NCBI GenBank assembly: GCA_008508345.1
Contig: QNGE01000131.1
Location: 118,468-182,467, forward strand
Length of the DNA stretch: 64,000 nucleotides
Direction of reading: 5' to 3'
Source of the DNA: Paragonimus westermani
Lineage: Eukaryota > Platyhelminthes > Trematoda > Plagiorchiida > Troglotrematidae
Position numbers and translations under genes: made by a program. Below are positions 55,101 to 57,741 of this stretch, piece by piece; the first letter of the stretch is position 1, and every line of letters starts with the position of its first letter. The notes under the pieces are model-generated. The model saw only the letters and a list, made by a program, of their open reading frames with translations, was not told the origin of the DNA and searched no databases.

Positions 55101-56187
55101 GTCAGAATGTTCAGCTTTGCATGGACAGATGGTTGCACTCGGCTATCATGCGAGCGAGGTCACACATGTTCACCACCATGTCTTCTACCATAGTGGCGTA
55201 AGGGTTATGCTTAAAACTAGAACCAACATTTTAATACAAAAATAACCAAGTCCTCATTCCGACGATTTTCTTACGGCTCAAACAAATCTATAAGCCCATT
55301 AGTACCATAGTTTAACTACATAATTATAACATAACTTATGAATGAAGATGCTGAAATTTACGAGGGACGGTTCAGATGCTGAGGAATAGCTTACAATAGA
55401 CAAAGAAGCGCATTGAGTGCACCAGATTAAGCCACCCAGAGCCTACATTTGAAGACTAAGCGACGTTGGCAAGTTTAACGGTTCACAAATTATTGGTGAT
55501 ATTCCATGTAAGCCTTGGTCATTCTATAATGCTGTGTCGGAGAAGTACATATTGCGTGTAGCTTTTGTGTAACCCAAAGTTTGAGTCATGTAAGGGTCGT
55601 CGAAAGGAAACTCCAACAAGCAAACGTTACGCTACCAACTAAGCTCCTATCCACCACAACACAAGTCCCGCAAGCAACATCTGAGGTGGGAGGTTTGAGA
55701 AATTCGACTACTATCGCCGAAGTTCATCAGAGTTTGGAAAACGCGACCAGTAGCCATCGCAATCCGAACATACTTATTAGGGAGTCAGTTTTAAAAAAGC
55801 ACCGGACACCCGTTTATGTTCTACGAAAGCTCACCAGTGCTGTGCACAGTTATCTTCAGATGGTCGGTTGAACAGCCTGCGTTCTGGTCGACGACGAAAC
55901 TGGAGTCTGTGTTGGTCTTATGAGAAATGGACTAGCTGAAAAATGGTTTACGTTGAGGGAAAAATGGCAGTTTTCGAGTTTTGGCTGATAAGCGTGCAGG
56001 TAACTGACCTTCTGAATGTGGTCGACTCAAATAGGAGGAGTTCGGCAACGCATCACGGATGTCCGAATTGGATTTTGAATGTTTTGAACGACGAGAGCGC
56101 GACTTGACCAGGAGTCCAGATGACTCACCACCGGAACGGTTTCGAAGTAAATTTCGTTGTCCTTTTACCTGTTTCACTGTTGTTGCC
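3232..56187 (-). CDS. CDK14: PFTAIRE-class cyclin-dependent kinase with giant C-terminal tail (spliced, ten exons, 5' end missing)
   Basis: Gene model built by hand: 56187-56009, 53171-52823, 46962-46883, 43258-43164, 36898-36836, 36672-36428, 20779-20686, 12437-12038, 8172-6404, 4125-3232. Every donor begins GT and every acceptor ends AG, and codon phases match at all nine joins. The in-window product is about 1388 residues. Glycine loop GEGSYATVY is at 163-171, catalytic Lys at 185, PFTAIRE at 196-202, HRDLKPQN at 275-282, DFG at 295-297, and [20 protein letters not shown] forms the activation segment. PFTAIRE and RAKSVPS identify the CDK14/15 (fly Eip63E) branch, which in other animals works with cyclin Y at the plasma membrane and in Wnt co-receptor phosphorylation. 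Catalytic residues are intact. Oddities are a Ser-rich insertion at about 393-440 and a tail of about 890 residues. The initiator exon was not found. A separate CDK14/CDK15 split is vertebrate, so the symbol means orthologue group. Confidence 0.93.
4126..6403 (-). other. Kinase intron 9
   Basis: Donor CGA|GTGAGT at 6404/6403, acceptor TTCAG|CCG at 4126/4125. If the donor is skipped the frame runs six codons into the intron to a stop at 6385-6383, giving an alternative shorter product. I see no mobile element, RNA gene or other coding region in it. Confidence 0.65.
6404..8172 (-). CDS. CDK14: Kinase exon 9: end of kinase C-flank plus long disordered tail (589 codons)
   Basis: Begins after the acceptor CACATGTAG; the first two bases complete a Thr codon with exon 8. 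The opening [15 protein letters not shown] aligns with the conserved C-flank of PFTAIRE kinases (TSIFSVEGVQL in fly Eip63E, SSIFTVPNVRL in human CDK14). This anchors what follows to the kinase. After that comes novel sequence: an acidic patch (DWDDEDDGE, about residues 545-552), long Ser/Pro/Thr/Asn-rich stretches, a poly-alanine region at about 807-830 with 20 of some 24 residues Ala, QQQQ short runs, and EQQQQQQW near 1075. The open frame of 1.77 kb without a stop, in DNA otherwise full of stops, argues that it is translated. No folded domain is recognised; low-complexity and probably disordered. It ends in phase 0 at a GTGAGT donor. Confidence 0.88.
8173..12037 (-). other. Kinase intron 8
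   Basis: Donor GATA|GTAAGT at 12038/12037 and acceptor ATGTAG|CC at 8173/8172. No recognisable mobile element or RNA gene. Open frames such as 10610-10176 and 10163-9807 on the minus strand lack any familiar motif and I treat them as chance. Confidence 0.7.
12038..12437 (-). CDS. CDK14: Kinase exon 8: CMGC-insert region, novel insertion and C-lobe end
   Basis: The exon starts in phase 0 after CCATAG with [19 protein letters not shown]. This matches LGTPTEDTWPGV-x-F/LP-x-Y of fly Eip63E and human CDK14. The C-lobe resumes at [28 protein letters not shown] and ends [22 protein letters not shown], the helix alpha-I region (human NRLSAQAALSHEYFSDL). Between them lies a hydrophilic block at about residues 393-440, including [13 protein letters not shown], which the human and fly proteins lack. 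It ends LPD plus one base at the donor GTAAGT. The insertion is inside the exon and in frame, so it is not an unspliced intron: no GT/AG pair is needed to keep the frame open. Product and assignment are firm; the role of the insertion is unknown. Confidence 0.93.
12438..20685 (-). other. Kinase intron 7 (about 8.2 kb)
   Basis: Donor CGA|GTAAGT at 20686/20685, acceptor CCATAG|ATC at 12438/12437. It contains the decayed Penelope-like element at 18.7-20.2 kb on the opposite strand and a 10-bp inverted repeat at 12710-12730. The remaining 12.7-18.7 kb shows no gene or element I can identify. Confidence 0.75.
18690..20195 (+). mobile_element. Decayed Penelope-like element: RT and GIY-YIG remnants
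   Basis: Pieces in several frames follow Penelope order. 18704-19057 contains [25 protein letters not shown], a relic of the DKGNAxVVMDxxDY block. Bases 19250-19330 encode [23 protein letters not shown] (RT motif A, FDVxSLFTxIP). Bases 19395-19470 encode [23 protein letters not shown] (motif B, xxGxPMGSPxSG). The YVDD motif near 19530 has decayed to [10 protein letters not shown], so the RT is dead. Bases 19735-19850 match the FNSNHPxxHKRSxVRTLxxRA block ([21 protein letters not shown]). Bases 20100-20190 encode [21 protein letters not shown], a worn GIY-YIG endonuclease start. Frameshifts and stops are numerous. It resembles the Perere-10/Cercyon-like lineage rather than the element at 39-41 kb. 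It lies antisense in the kinase intron. Confidence 0.75.
20686..20779 (-). CDS. CDK14: Kinase exon 7: helix alpha-F region
   Basis: Ninety-four bases: one base completing the Trp of LDIW, then 31 codons [18 protein letters not shown] followed by [13 protein letters not shown]. This matches GVGCIFVEMVTGMPTFPGIRDTYDQLDKIF of fly Eip63E and the human equivalent. Acceptor CTATTACAG and donor CGA|GTAAGT are consensus. The phase fits both neighbours: phase 2 entry and phase 0 exit. It is too short to stand out as an open frame and was found by searching the minus strand for the missing kinase segment. Confidence 0.94.
27130..27845 (+). mobile_element. LINE reverse transcriptase fragment
   Basis: The frame 27513-27842 encodes [20 protein letters not shown] followed by [17 protein letters not shown]. 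This matches the RT palm block [34 protein letters not shown] found in flatworm LINEs. The Gln-Gly of motif B is kept, while the catalytic FADD-type motif expected about 40 residues later is replaced by [14 protein letters not shown], so it is non-functional. Upstream, 27190-27490 shows weak remnants ([14 protein letters not shown], compare FKAAFDSVDR) in shifted frames. This belongs to a different LINE family from the copies at 1 kb and 33-36 kb, whose RT reads VTGVKQGHVLTP. The ends are approximate. Confidence 0.65.
33160..35960 (+). mobile_element. Degraded LINE copy 2: endonuclease start, RT and 3' UTR
   Basis: Same family as the element at 1-2260 but reaching further 5'. Bases 33590-33620 encode [15 protein letters not shown] and 33640-33790 encode [49 protein letters not shown]. 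This is the N-terminal part of an APE-type endonuclease (compare RTALVARELARYxIDIAALSETR). Most of the endonuclease is then missing. Frame 33859-34224 holds the linker ([15 protein letters not shown]) and 34225-34290 the [12 protein letters not shown] block before RT. Frame 34583-35035 encodes [19 protein letters not shown] and ends around [11 protein letters not shown], where LFADD has become LFVGD. Bases 35120-35350 and the 3' UTR to about 35960 align with copy 1. Stops and frameshifts throughout. The first 400 bases are uncertain. Confidence 0.75.
36428..36672 (-). CDS. CDK14: Kinase exon 6: catalytic loop and activation segment
   Basis: Follows the acceptor TTATCTTGTCGCAG. It encodes [20 protein letters not shown], then [40 protein letters not shown] and [20 protein letters not shown] plus IW. 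All catalytic features are present: HRD with Asp 277, Lys and Asn of DLKPQN, the DFG magnesium site, and the APE-equivalent PPD of CDKs. RAKSVPS and the lack of the T-loop Thr found in CDK1/2 are hallmarks of the PFTAIRE/PCTAIRE group. It is split inside the Trp codon (TG|G) at a GTGAGT donor. This exon gives the strongest family evidence in the window. Confidence 0.97.
36673..36835 (-). other. Kinase intron 5 (163 bp)
   Basis: The only short intron in the gene: donor CGG|GTAAGT at 36836/36835, acceptor GTCGCAG|CTT at 36673/36672. It contains a pyrimidine-rich stretch before the acceptor and nothing else of note. Confidence 0.9.
36836..36898 (-). CDS. CDK14: Kinase exon 5: 63-bp microexon of helix alpha-D/E
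   Basis: Twenty-one whole codons, [20 protein letters not shown] plus R, aligned to HTDLCQYMDKHPGGLHPDNVK of human CDK14 and NTDLSQYMEKHPGGLDHRNVR of fly Eip63E. Acceptor TTTTACGCACAG, donor CGG|GTAAGT, phase 0 on both sides. Joining to exon 6 gives [13 protein letters not shown], the expected continuity. The acceptor tract is only moderately pyrimidine-rich. The exon was recovered by homology search by eye rather than by length. Confidence 0.92.
38770..41192 (-). mobile_element. Nearly full-length Penelope-like element with frameshifts
   Basis: Domain order on the minus strand is that of Penelope elements. An N-terminal segment lies at 41192-40430, with [20 protein letters not shown] near its end. 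The [17 protein letters not shown] block is at about 40400-40330. The RT core is an open 256-codon frame at 40234-39464. The thumb and linker ([15 protein letters not shown], then [20 protein letters not shown]) reach about 39120. A GIY-YIG-type endonuclease lies at about 39130-38770, with [12 protein letters not shown], then [15 protein letters not shown] and [20 protein letters not shown]. The pieces lie in different frames with a few stops, so the copy cannot make one protein, though the RT core looks young. No terminal repeats were recognised at its edges. It sits in the same orientation as the kinase, within intron 4. Confidence 0.88.
39464..40234 (-). pseudogene. Penelope-type reverse transcriptase core
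   Basis: Open frame of 256 codons within the element at 38.8-41.2 kb. It begins [20 protein letters not shown], then [20 protein letters not shown], the PKxYGLPKxHK signature before the fingers. Motif A is [14 protein letters not shown] with its Asp. Motif B is [15 protein letters not shown] (usual MGSPLGPLLADxF). Motif C is RYVDDLLIF with both catalytic aspartates. The frame ends at [20 protein letters not shown] and SVYRK, after which a frameshift separates it from the thumb and endonuclease. It would be a telomerase-related RT acting by target-primed reverse transcription, but it lacks its N- and C-terminal parts in frame, so it is called as a fragment. Intact catalytic residues suggest the insertion is not very old. 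Confidence 0.85.
43164..43258 (-). CDS. CDK14: Kinase exon 4: helix alpha-C end to beta-5
   Basis: Ninety-five bases. Two complete the Ala codon after PFTAIRE, then 31 codons: [20 protein letters not shown] and [11 protein letters not shown]. Human CDK14 has [32 protein letters not shown]. The acceptor follows a long pyrimidine tract (a CT run at 43264-43278 read on the minus strand, then TACTCCAG). The donor is GTA|GTAAGT. Phases match on both sides, and joining to exon 5 gives [12 protein letters not shown]. Confidence 0.95.
43895..43966. repeat. 72-bp near-perfect palindrome
   Basis: Two 36-bp arms meet directly at 43930/43931 (centre TGCA) with one mismatch (T at 43905 against G-C context at 43956). 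The arms contain GCAAACAAGCTTGTTTTCAG, itself holding a smaller palindrome around AAGCTT. There is no spacer, so it can extrude as a cruciform. TCAAGAAA occurs at 43892-43899 and again at 43998-44005. Confidence 0.9.
43990..44290 (+). mobile_element. LINE C-terminal tail fragment
   Basis: Bases 43990-44090 read [20 protein letters not shown] and [18 protein letters not shown], followed after a stop by [16 protein letters not shown] and [17 protein letters not shown]. This resembles the C-terminal tail of trematode LINE proteins (RCLGHVLRM followed by W-rich and GWGPRD-type blocks) but is heavily worn. No RT lies upstream. It is a short 3' fragment, antisense to the kinase. The family is probably different from the copies at 1 kb and 33-36 kb, since downstream similarity was not found. 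Confidence 0.5.
46423..46450. repeat. Short perfect inverted repeat, 11-bp arms
   Basis: GTACACTGGAC at 46423-46433 faces its exact complement at 46440-46450 across a 6-base loop. It lies in kinase intron 3. No T-run follows and no known element is evident. Confidence 0.8.
46883..46962 (-). CDS. CDK14: Kinase exon 3: catalytic lysine and PFTAIRE helix
   Basis: Eighty bases between acceptor CTTTCATAG and donor GAGG|GTAAGT. It completes His with exon 2, then encodes [20 protein letters not shown] and FTAIRE. The VAVK lysine anchors ATP phosphates. PFTAIRE is the cyclin-contacting alpha-C signature that names the subfamily (PSTAIRE in CDK1/2, PCTAIRE in CDK16-18). The alignment KVNGKLVALKVIRLQEEEGT of human CDK14 matches through the exon without gaps. 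Confidence 0.96.
46963..52822 (-). other. Kinase intron 2 (about 5.9 kb)
   Basis: Donor TCGCA|GTAAGT at 52823/52822, acceptor TTCATAG|TG at 46963/46962. It contains an imperfect hairpin at 52251-52308. I see no transposon protein or RNA gene; open frames here (for example 47738-48028, 48879-49178, 50166-50489 on the plus strand) have no recognisable motif. Confidence 0.75.
52251..52308. repeat. Imperfect hairpin, 20-bp arms
   Basis: TCCTGTGGTGTTCATTAGTA at 52251-52270 is complementary to 52289-52308 with one mismatch, across an 18-base loop. It could be the end pair of a tiny non-autonomous DNA element or a structured RNA; no flanking duplication was confirmed. Confidence 0.8.
52823..53171 (-). 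CDS. CDK14: Kinase exon 2: N-terminal region and glycine loop
   Basis: The exon ends in [21 protein letters not shown] plus two bases, the first strands of the kinase domain (human [21 protein letters not shown]). About 95 residues precede it: polar, with [28 protein letters not shown] and [10 protein letters not shown]. This region carries candidate phosphosites like the phospho-regulated N-terminus of CDK14 but has no close alignment. The start is set at the acceptor CATTCTCTTATAG (53184-53172). The frame stays open upstream of that point to an ATG at 53250, so a start inside this exon or upstream cannot be excluded, but the phase matches exon 1 exactly (G|AG, Glu). Confidence 0.88.
53769..54100 (-). 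repeat. Left 332-bp arm of inverted Penelope-type terminal repeat
   Basis: Reverse complement of 54508-54839, identical at every base I compared. It reads towards lower coordinates and stops at 53769 just after CGAACTTCACC. Beyond it the sequence is unrelated to that beyond the right arm. It contains mirrored CCAAT boxes, a TGACCT direct repeat (53856-53868) and a TATA-like TTATATAG near 53795. The 82-codon frame through it is the same as in the right arm and is not taken to be a gene. Confidence 0.95.
54101..54507 (+). mobile_element. Penelope-like element 3' segment between inverted arms
   Basis: A 407-bp unique segment between the 332-bp arms, carrying the GIY-YIG endonuclease frame. The RT is absent, so the copy is severely 5'-truncated. 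Together with the arms it forms a 1071-bp inverted structure (53769-54839). Penelope elements of other animals are known to have long terminal repeats in direct or inverted orientation, which fits. Arm identity means the structure is young or homogenised. Confidence 0.85.
54105..54514 (+). pseudogene. GIY-YIG endonuclease of a Penelope-like element (5'-truncated)
   Basis: Read from the arm edge the frame gives [20 protein letters not shown], then [20 protein letters not shown] and [20 protein letters not shown]. It continues with [30 protein letters not shown] and a polar tail, ending GAT and stop at 54512-54514, seven bases into the right arm. AIY and YVRQ stand at the GIY and YIG positions, C-x2-C marks the Penelope-specific zinc-binding insert, and TR-I-H-KH carries the catalytic Arg region. 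The Gly of YIG is Arg here, so activity is doubtful. In the upstream direction the frame hits a stop inside the left arm, so the domain has no start and no RT. The lineage differs from both other PLEs in this window. Confidence 0.85.
54508..54839 (+). repeat. Right 332-bp arm of inverted Penelope-type terminal repeat
   Basis: Partner of 53769-54100. It begins within the last codons of the endonuclease frame, as expected for a Penelope 3' repeat, and runs to CGAACTTCACC. Sequence continues into probable 5' element sequence (54840 to about 55260), so this arm may be the upstream repeat of a second, tandem unit of which little remains. Confidence 0.95.
54552..54815 (+). promoter_or_regulatory. 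Promoter-like cluster in the Penelope repeat: CCAAT array, half-site repeats, TATA box
   Basis: CCAAT occurs at 54552, 54605, 54650, 54685 and 54727, roughly every 35-53 bases and all in the same orientation. AGGTCA-A-AGGTCA at 54740-54752 is a perfect DR1 nuclear-receptor-type repeat. GGGTCA-GT-AGGTCA at 54783-54796 is a DR2-like pair. TATATAAG lies at 54808-54815. The same set is mirrored in the left arm. CCAAT plus TATA is a usual RNA polymerase II promoter arrangement; use by this element is inferred. Confidence 0.55.
54840..55260 (+). other. Probable 5' remnant of a Penelope-like unit after the right arm
   Basis: The sequence continues directly from the repeat. A frame with stops reads [10 protein letters not shown], then [19 protein letters not shown] and [20 protein letters not shown]. 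It contains a possible worn hammerhead (54871-54917). I recognise no domain; assignment rests on position behind the terminal repeat. Confidence 0.35.
56009..56187 (-). CDS. CDK14: Kinase exon 1 of this window: Ser/Arg-rich N-terminal region
   Basis: Predicted from splice sites and phase rather than homology. Acceptor TTGATTTGTTTTTAG precedes 56187; donor GAAG|GTCAGT follows 56009; length 179, entered in phase 2 and left in phase 1, which fits exon 2 (2 bases first). The product reads [18 protein letters not shown], then [14 protein letters not shown]. The basic/serine-rich style resembles the CDK14 N-terminus (RTQSTF and RVHSEN stretches in human), where phosphorylation controls partner binding. 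Direct alignment is weak. The exon before it, with the initiator Met, was not found between here and the window end. Confidence 0.55.
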
Positions 56188-56904
56188 CTAAAAACAAATC
56201 AAACAAGTGATGAAATTACAACCAGCCAGAGACGAGGAGATCGTCAAGATATGGGAAACGTAACTCTGTATCGCATATATTGAACTCAACAACCCGACAG
56301 GAAAATGATTATTTGGGGCAAAATTTCGGGGGAATTGAATAACGCTATAGGTAGCATGTGATCAAAAAAGAAAGATGAGCTAGCGATACGGTAATGAAAT
56401 ATTACTAGAGTACCATCTCGTATGAGAGACGTCCGTTCGCACTCTGCTGGGCTTAACGTTAGGCGATGCAAATAACTACCACCGAGAGAGCCGACCATAC
56501 TCTAAGTCTGTTCTAAGCTAAGCCTCGAACTTATACAACACAACCCAATCGTCGTTGTGACACACAAGGTCACATGCAAATTGGATAATGTCAGGCTGTC
56601 CAAACGCAGAAATAAAAACTGCACATTCCGAAAACTTGACAGTTCTAGCAAACCAGTAAGAATTTCTCAAACTAGACGTTACAGGACAAATTGAAGGGGT
56701 TGAACAAAAAGGTAGATCGAACACATCACAGACGACTGGTACAAACTAGCCGGAAAGGCTGTTTCGTTCAGCCAATCAAATCACTGTTCTTAGCATTTAC
56801 ATTTTCTTCTGCTAAAATCAATCGACCGATTTTTGTAGTTGGCCTGTAAGTAAACAAGCATACAGCACGGCCTCAGTAGGATTTGAGAACGATTTCTTCG
56901 TAAA

Positions 56905-57043
56905 TAGTTGGTCCCAGTGACCACCAGAAAAGGAGCGGACAGCTGTTTCGATCTAGTTGGGTGTCATCAGCACTACGCACGTCGAACGCACGACCCGTGA
57001 ATAGGCGGTAGACTGTAGTCCAAACACTTATCCACTAGATTAT
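56905..57043 (-). mobile_element. SINE copy A: tRNA-like head plus hammerhead core
   Basis: Read on the minus strand. TCTAGTGGATAAGTG (57038-57024) resembles a tRNA A box. GTTCGACGTGC (about 56986-56976) resembles a B box. CTGATGA (56970-56964) and GAAAC further on form a hammerhead core, and the copy ends TGGTCACTGGGACCAA. Total about 135 bp. The layout of tRNA-like promoter followed by hammerhead matches the Smα SINE family of schistosomes (established knowledge); sequence identity to Smα is not claimed. Confidence 0.65.
56932..56980 (-). ncRNA. Hammerhead ribozyme-like core, SINE copy A
   Basis: Minus-strand order: GTGCGTAGTG, CTGATGA, CACCCAACTAGATC (worn stem II), GAAAC, AGCTGTC. CUGAUGA and GAAAC are the two invariant core strands. 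GTC after a minimal stem III (C-AGCT-G) is a proper cleavage triplet. The 3' strand of stem I has mutated (CGCTCC instead of CACTAC), so self-cleavage is doubtful in this copy. Confidence 0.55.
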
Positions 57044-57135
57044 CCGACGTGCGTGGTGCTGATGACATCCAACTAGGTCGAACCAGCTGTCCACTACTTC
57101 GCTGGGGGTCACTGGGACCAAATGCTTGCAGAAAC
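57044..57135 (+). mobile_element. SINE copy B: 5'-truncated, starts at the ribozyme
   Basis: Plus strand, head to head with copy A. It starts CGACGTGCGTGG, so the tRNA-like head is missing, then continues through the hammerhead region to GGTCACTGGGACCAA. With copy A it makes an inverted repeat of about 90 bp per arm around a 57-bp centre that is copy A's tRNA head. Confidence 0.65.
57049..57097 (+). ncRNA. Hammerhead ribozyme-like core, SINE copy B
   Basis: GTGGTG (57053-57058) pairs with CACTAC (57092-57097) with one G-U wobble as stem I. CTGATGA is at 57059-57065, worn stem II CATCCAACTAGGTC, then GAAC (one A short of GAAAC), AGCTG loop and the GTC triplet at 57089-57091. Stem I is best kept here, while the second core strand is damaged. 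Copies A and B together define the ancestral motif. Confidence 0.55.
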
Positions 57136-57192
57136 CCTTCTCAACGTCTTTTGGGGTCGTGGCGAATGCTTGCTTGCTTGCAGGTCAACCAC

Positions 57193-57267
57193 AAGAAGTG
57201 CCTGGTCGATTTTAGCCCATGAGCGTAAGGAAGAGCGACAATCAAGAAAAGTAATTTATATAGCGTC
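57193..57267 (+). repeat. Segment repeated at 57673-57741
   Basis: GGAAGAGCGACA, TCAAGAAAAGTAA and AGCGTC recur in order at 57673-57741 (GGAAGAGCAACAG, TAAAGAAAGTAA, GGCGTC). The two copies bracket SINE copies C and D, suggesting a duplicated unit of about 480 bp or a larger composite repeat. Confidence 0.6.
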
Positions 57268-57289
57268 CTCCAACTCCAATGACCATGAG

Positions 57290-57440
57290 CCCGCGGTCTA
57301 GTGGATAAGTGTTTGGACTATGGTATACCGCTTATTCACGGATCGTGGGTACGACGCTCCGGCATACGTGGTACCGCTGATGAAACCCAGCTGAGTCAGA
57401 CATTTGTCCACCACTTTGCCCGCGGTCACTGGGACCAAAT
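57290..57440 (+). mobile_element. SINE copy C: tRNA-like head plus worn hammerhead
   Basis: GCGGTCTAGTGGATAAGTG (57293-57311) is the A-box region. GGATCGTGGGTACGACGCTC (57340-57359) corresponds to the B-box region. CTGATGA lies at 57377-57383 and the copy ends GGTCACTGGGACCAA (57424-57438). The second core strand is AGAC instead of GAAAC. GTGGT (57369-57373) can still pair with ACCAC (57410-57414). Confidence 0.7.
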
Positions 57441-57494
57441 ATTCGCATACACCTGAGTCTCAACTACGCAAAGACCTTGTCGTTATTGCGAACG

Positions 57495-57645
57495 GCTAGT
57501 CCCAGTGATCATCAGCGAAGTGATGTACAGCTCATAAACCCTGTTGAACCTCCCAAAGACAATAACCACCGTGAAACCGAACACACGACCATCGAATAAG
57601 CATCAGTTTATGCTTCAGGCACTTACCCACTAGGTCACGGGGTCC
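57495..57645 (-). mobile_element. SINE copy D: most diverged, minus strand
   Basis: Minus strand: CCTAGTGGGTAAGTGCC (A-box region, about 57634-57618), CGATGGTCGTGTGTTCG (57592-57576), GAGCTGTACATCAC, and the tail GATCACTGGGACTAG (57511-57497). The CTGATGA position reads TTATTGT, so the ribozyme is lost. Tail and head keep it in the family. Confidence 0.55.
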
Positions 57646-57741
57646 AGGTCAAAGGGGTTGCGTGAAAGCATGTAGAATGACCGTTGATTTCAGACCGTCC
57701 GAAAGGAAGAGCAACAGCTAAAGAAAGTAACACTTGGCGTC

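Larger units (their letters stand above)
53172..56008 (-). other. Kinase intron 1 (about 2.8 kb)
   Basis: Donor GAAG|GTCAGT at 56009/56008, acceptor CTTATAG|AG at 53172/53171. It holds the inverted-arm Penelope fragment (53769-54839) and possible 5' element sequence after it. A 9-bp palindrome (GGTTACTTT and its complement) is at 53441-53459. The open frame 55581-55871 on the plus strand is unassigned. Confidence 0.6.

Noticed and set aside
55581..55871. 96-codon plus-strand frame in kinase intron 1
   Set aside because: No recognisable motif or splice context, and located next to transposon debris; not enough to call a gene.
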